Shown: positions 36,153 through 46,500 of the stretch, piece by piece
How positions within the stretch are numbered: position 1 is the first letter of the stretch
How the letters are laid out: every line of letters begins with the position of its first letter
NCBI GenBank assembly: GCA_030272155.1
Contig: CP126192.1
Span: 2,328,501-2,392,500 of the forward strand
Direction of reading: 5' to 3'
From: Tetradesmus obliquus
Lineage: Eukaryota > Chlorophyta > Chlorophyceae > Sphaeropleales > Scenedesmaceae
DNA: 64,000 bases
Position numbers and translations under genes: made by a program
The notes under the pieces: generated by a model
What the model was told of the DNA's origin: nothing
Databases searched by the model: none
What the model saw: only the letters and a program-made list of their open reading frames with translations

Positions 36153-39094
36153 CTAGTCTGGCTGTTCTGCGTCATCCTGTGTTGGCACCTGCTGCTGCAG
36201 TTGCTTCTTCTTCGTTGCATGCTTGGCTGGCTTGCTACTGGTTAGCTTTGCCGGTGCTACGCTGCCACTGCTGCTGCTGCTGGCAGCAGCCGCTGACACT
36301 GTCTTAGCAGCAGCAGGTGGGCTGCAGTTCCAGTCCTTGGCAGGCACCCCCTTGGCGATGTCTGCCCTGCCCACTGCCGCGTACAGCAGCCCGCCAGCCA
36401 CTGCAGGCAACAGCTGCCCCAGCGGCCTGTAATACTTGGCGCCAGGCAGCCGCTGAGCGCTGTAGTCAGTTGATAAAATGCCACACAGCTGCAGGCTCGC
36501 AAGGTCTGCTGCAGCCGCGCTAGCCTGCTGCTTGCTGACTCCTTTGGGTGCCCTGCCCTGCAGCAGCCAGGCCTGCATGTCAGCTGCACTGAACGGCCCC
36601 AGCCTGTCACCATCAGGCATGATGACGCGCCATTTCACATCAGCCGCCTTGCCAGAGCAGCCCTGCCTGGACAGCAGCGCCTGCAGCGCAGCAGCCCAGG
36701 CAGCACTGCCAGGGGTAAGGCTGCTGCCAGCAGCAGCATCCACCTCAGCCTCACCCCCTGCTGCTGCTGCTGCTGCTGCTGCTGGTAGCACCTCCGCTGC
36801 CAACGGTGCTTTCTCCTCCCCCTTTTCCACCTCCTCCTCCTGCTGCTGCTGTTGCTGAACCGAAGCAGCCACATCCAGCACATCATGCTCGTCTGGTGCC
36901 GCCGCCGATGCTGCTGCTGCGTCTGTGGTCTCCTGCGCCAGCTGCTGCGCCTCCTTGAACCTGCGCCGCGTTTGCAGCACTGCCCCTGCCCCAGCCACAG
37001 TGAAGCTCACATGCAACTCCAGCTGGCCCCAGCTGCTGAACTGCTGCCAGTTGAGCGGCAGCATGCCAGGTGGCAGCGCCTGCGCAAATGCAGCAGCAGC
37101 TGCAGGCGCTAGGCGGCTAGGGCCGGTCAAGCTTCGCTTGCCTGGCGACTGGCGGACAGGCAGAGCAGCCACAGCTTGTGCTGCTGCTGCTGCTGCTGCT
37201 GCCTGCGCTTGCTGCAGCGCCTGCTGGTACAGCCGGATGTTGTCAGAGATGGCTGCTGCTGCTGCTTCACCGCCCACTGTGAAACACATGGCTGCTTCCA
37301 GCTCATGCCATGCGCTGCACTGCTGCCAGTCTGGTGGCAGCATGCCAGCTGGCAATGCCTTCTCAAATGCAGCAGCGGCCTCACTTGTGAGCTCGTTGGG
37401 TGCAAACACCCTCCTCTGCTGCTGCTGCTGGGGGTGCTGTGCAGCTGGCTGGGCCAGCAGCTGCTCCTGCTGCATAGCAGCTATCACATTGCTGCAGGTA
37501 GCTGGCTGGTCTGCAGCCTGCTGTGCATTGGTGGCTACTGCTGGCAGCAGTGCTGCAGGCCTGCTCTCTTCTGCTGCAACTGTACACGGTGCTTCATCTG
37601 CAGCAGGATGCTCCAAACTGTGCATGCGGAGCGCTGCAGCTTCTGCATCTGCAGCAGCACCTACTTCTGCTGCCTTCTCTGCTAGAGTACTCATACCTGC
37701 TGGCACTGCATCTGCAGATGGGTCTTCAACATCGCTGGCAGCTGCAGCTGCGGCTGCAGGACGCGCAGCAGCCAGCACTGCTGCAGGCTCCTCATCAGAT
37801 GCTGCTGCTGCTGCTGCTGCTGCGATGAGGGGCTCTCCCGCTGGTTCTGCCTCTGAGGTGATGGCTGCTGGGGCCTGCTCAGAGGCACTTGCCGCCGTGC
37901 CTGCTGCCTCCAGCAACACTGCTGGCCGCTGCTGCTCTGCCTCATCTGCTGTGTGAGGCGCCAGCTGCTGCTGACGGTGCTGCTGGCTGGCTGCACAGCA
38001 CCGCCTGGCGCTTCCTGCAGCAGCAGTGCTTCCTGCTGATCATGCACATCCTCTGCTGCTGCTGCTGTACCTTTGGTATGCTTGCCTGGGTGACCTGTAG
38101 CGTTGGCTGCAGCAGGCTCCTGGCATTGCGCTGCACTGGATGCTGCTGCGACATCAGGGGCTGCTGTGCGTCCTGCCGGCAGAGTGACAGGCACATCTGC
38201 TGGTGCCGCCAATGGCACAGCAACAGGCACAGCAACAGGCACAGCAAGAGGCACAGCAAGAGGTACAGCTAGCGCTGCGTAATCCCCATCATGTGAGCTT
38301 GATGGTGCAGTGCCAGTGTGTGCCTCTCGCTGCTGCTGCTGCTGCTGCTGCTGTGGCAGGTCTGATGACTCTGCTGCTGCATTTAGGGCATCCTGTGCAC
38401 CGGCGGCCGCAGCAGTTGCTGGCTCGTCTGCTGCCTTTTCAGCAACTGTGCAAGCTGCCTGCAGGGCCTTGCCACCTACATGACAATTGTTGCTGCTGCT
38501 GCTGCTGCTGGCTGGCGCCGGTGTCGCAGCTGCAGCTGCAGGGGCCATCATACCGTCTTCTGCTGAGCTGCGGTTGTTAGTGTGGCCTCTCTTGCCTGCA
38601 GGTGGCCTGATGTCAATTGGCCGGCGCACTGGCGCCCGCGGCTGTGCGGTTGCTGCTTGCGATAGCGCTGCCAATGCTAGGGCAGGGCTTGAAGCAACAG
38701 CAACAACCTTGTTGCTCCCTGGCTGGATGATGTCCAGCCTCTTGCTGCTCGCGCCCATCGCTGCTGCTGCTGCTGCTGCGCCTGCTGCTGCCGGCGGCAT
38801 CCGGGGCCCCTTGGCGGCATCCGGGGCCCCTTGGCTGGTGCCTGAATCTCAACCGCCTTGCCGCTGGATGGTTCTATGATGCGCAGGCGCTGCTGGCTGC
38901 GCGCTGCAGCCACTGCAGTTGCTGCTGCTGCTGCTGTAGGTGTACGAGCTGGTGCACCAGCAGCAGCGGCCGGCAGCATGTTTGCCTTGGCGCCGGGGGC
39001 TGTGATGGCAACAGGCCTGCGAGCTGCTGCTGTCGCTGATGCTGGTGTACTGGCACCCTGGTGCGATACAGAGGTATTGCTGCGCTTGCTGCTG

Positions 39095-39126
<32 letters not shown>

Positions 39127-40256
39127 GGATGCCGATGCTGCTGGGGTAAAGGCCATTGCCTTGCCTGTTGCGGGGTCATGGATCTGCAGCACCCTGCTGG
39201 CTGAGCCCAATGCAGCAGCAGCAGCAGGTCCTGGCAGGCGCTGCCTGCTTGCTGAGGCATGTGCAGCTGCTGGGAACGGTGCGACTTGCTGCAGGGGTGC
39301 ACGCTGAAGTGGTGGCGCAGCGTCACCAGCAGCTGGCATGCCGGCCGGGTGGCGGATATCCAGTGGGAGAGGCTTGTGGACTGCTGCTGCTGCTGCTGCT
39401 GCTGCAGGTGGTGGTGGTGGTGGGGGCGCTGGTGGTGGTGTGGCTGCTGGTGCAGCGTGCTGCTGTGCTGGCTGCAGGGAGGCTGTGAATGCTGCTCCTG
39501 CTGACACTGTTCGCCTGGCTGGCGGTGGCTTGATCTCCAGGGGCCTGCGGCTTGCTGCTGCTGCTACTGCTGCTGGAGGTGGCTGCTGTGCTGCAGGCAC
39601 TGGCACAGTAGCAGCATGCTGCAGCAGCGATTGCCTGCTGCTGCTACTGCTGCTGTTACTGCTGCTGCTGGCCACTCTGGACGTCAGCGACTTTGGGGTC
39701 TGCTGTGGTGCTGCCTGACCATGGCCAGCAGGGTCTGTGCTAGTAGCGTCTGAAACTGGCTCTGAAGCAGCATGCTGCAGCAAGGCAGGCAGCAGCATGC
39801 GCCGGAATTGAGGGCTTCCCTGCATGGCAGCGATGCCCGCTCCTGCAGCTGGTGCTGGTGATGCTGGTGATGCCGCTGCTGCAGCACCAGGCTCCTGTGG
39901 CTGTGGCACAGCTGTCGTGGTGGTGTTAGTGCCATGGTGCTGCCTGCTGGGGTTGAAGGCAGGGGCTTTGATGCTCAGCTGGGGCTGCGGCAGTGCAGCT
40001 GCAGCCGCACTGCTGCTTGGAGTGCTGCTGCTGCTACTGCTGCGGCTGGTTGCACTTGCAGGAATGCCTGGCTTGCGTGCCTGCTGCAGGTGCAACTGGC
40101 CAGGCACAAAAGATGGGGCATCTACATTGAGCTGCTGCTGCCGTAGCTCCTTGGTAACCCCACGCGTGAAGGCTGGGGCGCTGACACTGAGGGGTTGCTG
40201 CTCCACGCGCACCAGGCTAGGCGCAGATGCCGGGGCATCCACTTTGAACTGTCGCT

Positions 40257-40300
<44 letters not shown>

Positions 40301-40992
40301 TCAGTCTGACCAGGTGCAAATGCTGGCGCTTCTTTGATTTTCCCGTGGCTGCTGCCATTGCTGTTGCTGCCAGTGCTGATGGTCCTATTGATAGTCGACT
40401 GCGCAGCAGCTGCAGCACCCTGTGCAAGGCCCCCTGGGCCTGCTGCTGCTGCTGGCTCGCCGCCACTGCAGCTACTGCCGGTTGTGATGACGCTGCTTGG
40501 TGGCATGGCTGTAGCAGGTTTTCGACTGGCGCTTGGCTGCTGAGCAGTGGAGCCTGGCTGGGCCTGGCCCAGCTGTGTGGAAGCATACCCTGCTTGCAGG
40601 ACAGGCTGTGTGCTGCCACTGGTACTGTTGCCGGCAGGTGCGCGGCCTTGGGTTGACAGGAGTGCTTGTGATGAAGCAGTGGAGTTGTTGGCAGCACCCT
40701 CAGCGCTGCTGTCGTGGTGCGGCTTGGTGCTCGCAGGCACTGCTGCAGTACTGCTTGCAGGAAACTGGTCCGGCTGGGGGTTGCGTCCAGACAGCTGGCG
40801 GGAAGGGGCGTCAGGTGAGCTGTCTGAGCTGCTGCTACTGCTCCCTGACACGGCCACACACCGTTGTTGGTCTTTGCCAGTTGAGCTGTCAGGCGGTGAT
40901 GCAGTGTGCGGCGTGCTGTGCAGCTGCTTGTGTGTGATGCTGCTGGGCTGCACAGAGGCGGGCACAACCAGCTGGGGCACGCCTTGGTCCAT
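36153..40992 (-). CDS. Z4: PAM2-like and eIF4G-like motif protein with W-type and GYF-like domains
   Basis: Open frames cover 38833-40992, ~38000-38800 and 36153-~37950, joined by two frame changes, one caused by a 20-nt tandem duplication at 38793-38832. The N-terminal third is Ser/Gln/Ala-rich with five PAM2-like motifs (best: LNVDAPSFVP and LSIKAPAFNP) at residues ~218-348. Repeated motifs such as VLQIHDPATGK, LRIIEPSSGK and RLDIIQPGSNK (~482-760) follow; they resemble the RIRDP..GGK element of eIF4G. The C-terminal third has two W-type domains (nt ~37210-37405 and 36930-37125) and a GYF-like domain, and ends KKKQLQQQVPTQDDAEQPD then TAG. It has no zinc knuckles of its own, but the frame reopens immediately after TAG into Z3. 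PAM2 motifs bind the MLLE domain of poly(A)-binding protein, so a translation or mRNA-decay link is inferred. A broken gene cannot be excluded. Confidence 0.6.
36307..36716 (-). repeat. GYF-region duplication, copy B (Z4)
   Basis: This is the partner of 32102-32510, direct orientation, about 4.2 kb away. The high nucleotide identity implies a recent duplication or gene conversion. Confidence 0.85.
38207..38275 (-). repeat. Short minisatellite encoding VPLA/VPVA repeats
   Basis: A 12-nt unit (GGCACAGCAACA or GGCACAGCAAGA on the + strand) repeats about five times and encodes alternating VPLA/VPVA in Z4. Confidence 0.8.
38793..38832. repeat. Perfect 20-nt tandem duplication inside Z4
   Basis: The unit GGCGGCATCCGGGGCCCCTT occurs twice back to back. 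As 20 is not a multiple of three, it shifts the Z4 reading frame exactly where the two open frames meet. Confidence 0.95.
39949..40341 (-). other. Array of five PAM2-like motifs in Z4
   Basis: The motifs share an APxFxP core: KIKEAPAFAP, FKVDAPASAP, LSVSAPAFTR, LNVDAPSFVP and LSIKAPAFNP. The classical PAM2 pattern is LNxxAxxFxP; the fourth fits exactly and the fifth with Ser for Asn, and the others lack one or more key residues. Confidence 0.55.
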
Positions 40993-43567
40993 CAGCGCTG
41001 TGCTTTGGTCAGTTCTGCATTGCTTTATGTTGTAGATGGCCCGTCTTGGTGCGGTGCAGGTTTGTGACTTGCAGGGTGCCTGCTACTTGAGCAGACGTGC
41101 AACAGCAAAGGCATCAGCAGAAGAACTCAGGCCATGCAAGCTCCTACAGGTGGTCCCATCGGCAACAGCCATCATCTGCCGTAATCATAGATTAGAGCTG
41201 CCATAACATTGTCTCGGGACCCGCTTGCCGACGATCAGCTGAACAGCAGCAAATGTGACAGTACTGGTCCTTACCTAGGCCTGCTTCGCCACGCAGACTG
41301 CCATGTCGCCAACCTGTACGGCCCCAAGCGTGTACACAACAAGATTATTTGCTAGTCCAAAAAGATCTGCTGTATCGCAGCGCGTACGGTAGATCGACGC
41401 ACCAACGCAGAAGCAGACCGCGCTTTGTGTGTTCAAGTGGAGGCGCAGCAAAGCCGAATACAACAAACATATTAAAGGCTTGTTTATGGCAGCGACAGAT
41501 AGAACCAAGGAGTGTGGACCACGTGTGAAACCTGTCATGACAGAATTTGAACCTGTCCTAGGTTTGAAGTCAGGTGGGTAGAGGTCAAGAGTTGCAAGAA
41601 AGACAGTAAGTTACAAATCACACAACTATGTTGTAAGCAGACGAACGTGTTGCTATTGTGCACGCACAAACGAATACAGAAAACACAAAGCTGCCGGCAC
41701 TCACAACCGCAGTACCTCCATCCTGCAGGACACGCTGGTACGTGCCTGTTCCGCAACATGGTGGCCATCCTTATGGCGGCTGCATCTTGACATGCCCGTA
41801 TGTACAGGCATGTGCATGCTATGGCTGCTGGCTGACGGCCAAACTGGCCGAACATTCTGCAGTCGTGCTTCTGCACAATCATGGCAGGCCCACCCTCGTG
41901 CCGCTGCCTGCTGCAAGCTGGTCAATCAGCCGCTGCACATATGGCTTCTGGCGACAGTTAGTGCTTGCACACATGGCCGCAGCATGTAACAACGGTAGTA
42001 GCCCGATCAGCAGGGAGCCCCATCCCAGCATCCTGCTCAAACACCATCATACATCGACACCACAAGCACAATTGAATGACAAGTAGACGTCAAGGGAGAT
42101 CATACGAATGAATCCTGCAGCTACTAGCCTACCACACGCCCATCATTATGGAAGCATCGCAGACTGTGTCAGTGTTGCGTTGTTGCCTACCACCTACTAC
42201 TACTGCCTAACCTGCACCTTCCACCCACAACCTGTCTACCTGCTGCCACACACGACTAGCTAGGTGCTTAGAACAGCTAGCAATTACGCAATGCTGCGGG
42301 ACATCCTTAGCCATGAACAGACAACACAACCTGTACTTCCTGCCGACCATGTGGCTGACCATGCAGGGCACGGGAGCAAAACAAAGGCCAGACAGCAGCA
42401 GACAGCCATGCACAGATAGCCAACAAACAGATATAAACCAGACAACAGCTGAGCCCTGCCCTGCCCAACCCGCAGTGGTACCCTGTCCACAACCGAGCTG
42501 TGCCTCCAACCAACAGGCACACGCGCTGCTGCAGCAGCAGCACATCAAGCCGCAGCTGTCCTGCACAAGGTGTCTGTGCACCGTTCAAGGCATATCTACA
42601 GCGCAAGTGCAACGCACCAGCGCCTGCAGCTACATCCAGATGCGAGGGACATCCAGCGGCCGGCCCAGGCTGATCCTGCAGCTGCGCTGCCTGGGCAAGC
42701 ACCTGCCATGCTGCAGCATGCAGCTGCCCATCACAGCTGCTAGCTGCAAAGCATCTGCACACACGTAGATTCTGCCGCAGCTGCGCAAGGATGCACCTAA
42801 TGGCGCCCCATAGCACGGCAGCATCCAGCTATGGTTGCACAACCAGCAACACGACACAGTGCCTGGGTACCCCTAGTAAGAAGACGTTGATCACTACAAT
42901 GATACACCCTCGACGCAGCTGTGTGTGTGCTATGCTTCAGGCAGCACGGTACAGCACCAGCAGCGACCTCAATTGTGAAGTGTGTATTGCTGTACCTGTG
43001 CCAGTGCCCAGAGCTGCAGCAAACCACATGCGAGGCACACCAACAGTAAGAGCATGCCGCACCCCATCCTGCCACCAGGCACAGCCATGTAACAGGTACA
43101 ATTGCACGCCTGAGCTGGAAATGTATGCGTGCCTGCCTACATGGTGCAGCATATGCTAAGCAGGATACGTTGCACATGCAAACAGCACACACTGCAGCAC
43201 TGCATGGCTGTCAAAGCAACAGCAGAAGAGCGCCAATGCTGCATCTCCTGCGCCAGCAGGTTGAAGCTGCAGCCCCGCCGAGCAGACAGCAGACCAGCTG
43301 CTGTATGAACAGAGGAGCGATATCAAAGTACTGTGTCTTCTGAACACCCAAGCAGCAGCAGGATGACACAGCCAGCACACCCGACACCACCAACGGCAGC
43401 AGCAACTTCGCATGGGGAAAAAGCATCAGCCGGGGCCCTTTGCAACCCAGGTGCAAGCAGCAACACTGACAGCTAGCAAGAGCACCAGATGCTGCCGTGC
43501 CCTGCATTCACTTGTTGCAAACAATGGCAACCAAGCTTGTCGCAAGAGGTGCTGCTGCTGCTGCTTT
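40993..43567. other. Interval between Z4 (5' side) and Z5 (3' side)
   Basis: I find no exon chain or known domain on either strand. It should hold the Z4 promoter and the Z5 3' UTR. The nearest - strand TGTAA is at 41611-41615, nearly 2 kb past the Z5 stop, so the Z5 poly(A) signal is unclear. Confidence 0.45.
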
Positions 43568-46500
43568 TCACTGCAGGCCCAGCACCCCCAGCACTCCCAG
43601 CTTATCATCCAGCTCCCCATTGTCTCCAGCCTCTTCCTGCACCAGCAGCCCACCAGACTTTTGAGGCGCCAGCTTCTGCACATACTGCTGCTGCTGCTGC
43701 CGCTGCACTGCCGCCTGCTGCTGCTGCTGCACCAAGTAAGCCTGGTCCATCCTGCGCTGCATGCGCATCTGTTGCTGTGCGTGTGCCTGCGCCTGCGCTT
43801 GCGCCTGGGCTTGTGCGTGCGCCTGCTGCTGCATCTGCATCTGCAGCAGCATGTGCTGCTGGTGGTGCTGCGGGCTTGCGAGCGGCGGCGGCTGCTCCAT
43901 AGGCCGGCTGTAGCGGCCCTGCAGCAGCATCTGCTGCAGCTGGCTCTGCCGCTGCGCCACCAGGTGCTGCTGGTGCTGGTGGTACATCGCCGGCCCAGGC
44001 ATCCCCACGCCAGCTGGCTGCATGCCCCGGCCCATGGCTGCGGCAGCAGCTGCTGCGCTGTGCATGTCCATAGGGGACGACGGCGGCGGGCCTGGGTAGC
44101 CCAGCGGCGAGCGCATCATGCCTGCAGAGCTGGGCAAGTTGGGCAGTGGCGAGTACGCCATGCTTGGCAGCTGCTTGCCCATCTCGCCAGGCATGAGCCC
44201 GCCAGGGTAGCCGCCCTGCTGCATGGGCCAGCTGGCGCTCACAGCAGCAGCTGCGGCCGCTGCCTGTGCAGCCGAGCGCGGTGCCGGCAGCGGCGTACCG
44301 CACGGCGCCGGCGCCAGCGGCAGCGGCGACGACAGCGCAGCAGGGATCTGCCCGCCGCGGCCAGCAGTGAGTGCTGCCAGGCCCATCGCGCCGCCGCCGC
44401 CAGGTGCAGGCATGCTAGATGCGGGCAGCGGCGTGCAGTGGCCGGCGTCGCCCAGCTGGCCAAGCATCATGGCGTGAGGCTCTGCCTGTGTCGCTGCAGG
44501 CGTGGAGCAAACAAAGCTGGTGTCGCAGGAGAAGCCGCTGCTGCTGCCTGCGCCTGCATCCAGTGCTAGGCCGGAGCCGGGTGCAGCATGGTCCACGAGG
44601 CTGAACAGGCTGCTGTGCTGCTGCTGCCACTCCGGCACTACTATAGGGTCGTCAGTCTGGAGTTTATTGAGCTGCTGCTGCTGCTGCTTCTGCTGCTGGG
44701 CCTGTGCTGCCTCAGCTGGCACTGCAGGTGCTGAAGCCTGTTCCTGGGCTTCCATGGGCGGTGCCACCTGCTGCTGCTGCTGCGCTAGGTTATGCTCGTG
44801 TGCTGCAGCAGCCTGCTGCTGCTGCTGCTGCTGCTGCTTCAGCTCTTCTGCAACGCCAGGCGAGCTCGCGCCACTGTCCACCCGGCAGCTGCTGCTGCTC
44901 ACGCTGCTGTCACAAGGCACGCCCAAGCTGCTGCTGCGCGCAGCACTGGCCTCGTCCGCGTCTGCCGCCGCCGCTGACCGCGCGGCTGCTGCCAGCGCCG
45001 CCGCCGTCAGCGCCTGGTAGTGCTTGCGCCTGTCGCGCCACATCTGCCTCCGCTTGCTGAACACCGCGCCCTCAACCGCCACCACTCGCAGCCGCTCCTC
45101 CACCATGCGCCAGGAGGCCATGGCCTGCCAGCCTGGCGGCAGCGCATTCGGGAACTCCTCCTGCAGCGCCTTTGCATGCTCAGGCAGCAGGTCCTTGGGC
45201 TTGACCCCGTGCTGGCCCAGCCCGGGGCTGTCAGGAGGGCACAGGCTGGAGTCGGAGCCGCCGTTGGACAGCGTTGAGGGCGCGCCGCCGCCGCTGCTGC
45301 CGTTGCCGCCGGCGGCCTTGGCGCTCAGCGGCGAGGCCGGCGGCTGCTGCGAGCTGCTGCTGACGCTGGAGCCCTGGCGCTGCAGCTGCTGCTGGTGCAG
45401 CGCCACGTGCGGGCAGATCGCGGCGGTGTGGCCAAACATCTTGCAGGCCTTGCAGCGGAAGCTCTTGCAGGACGACGGCTGCTCCGCGTCGCCGCTGTGG
45501 TCCAGCGAGCCGCAGAAGGCGCAGGCGGAGCTGCACTGCGCCTCCGTGTGCCACCACAGATGGCAGCGGCTGCAGCGCGGCTGCACGCAGCCGCTGCTGC
45601 TGTGGCCCAGCATGCCGCAGCGGCTGCACACTGCGACACCACCAGCAGCAACGCTGCCAGCTGCAGCTGCTGCTGCGGCTGGTGAGGCAGCTGGTGAGTC
45701 TGATGCGGCAGCAAAGGGGCTGCTGGATACCTGAATGGGCCGGCAGGTGCCACTGCTGCTGCTGCTGCTGTTGGGGGCTGCATCTGCCGCTGCAGCTGAG
45801 CCAGCTGCTGCAGCCGCCATGCGCGCGCCAGCCAGCGCAGCCGCATAGCTGCATGGAGTGCCTGCCGTCCTTGCAGGCTGCTGCTGCTGCTGCTGTGCAG
45901 CAGCCCCACCGGCAGATGCATTACCTGCAGCTGCTGCTGGCGCTGCCCTGGCGCCACTCTGCTTGGCTGCTGCGGGTGCAGCAGCAGCGGCAGCGACGCG
46001 GGTGCCGCCCTGCTGGCGGCTGCCAGTCGCGCCTGCACGCACCTGCAGCGTCATCAGCTGCAGCTGGCGCCGCTTCTCGCGGAACTGCAGCCGCCGCTGC
46101 ACGTAGTTGCCATCGGGGAAGGACAGCCGCGCCTCCAGCTGCCTCCAGCTGGGCAGCTGCTGCCACCTGCTGGGCAGCATGTCGCCAAACTCCTCCTGCA
46201 GCGCCCGCGCGTGCTGCGGCGCCAGGTCGCCAGGCTTGATGCCCTGCGTGGCGTCCGCCGCCTCCTCGCCTGCGCCAGCGGCAGCTGCAGGAGCGGCTGC
46301 TGCTGGCGCTGCTGCTGCAGCTGCGCGGGGCGATGCCGGCGCAGCAGGCGAGGCTGGTGAGCTATGCGCTGCGCTCAACCGCTGCTGGACTGCAGCAGCT
46401 AGCGACCGCCCTTGCTGCTGCTGCTGCTGGCCAGGGCCCAGTGCTTGTGGTGCTGGATGCTGCTGCTGCTGCTGCTGCTGATGCAGCGTCTGTACCTGCT

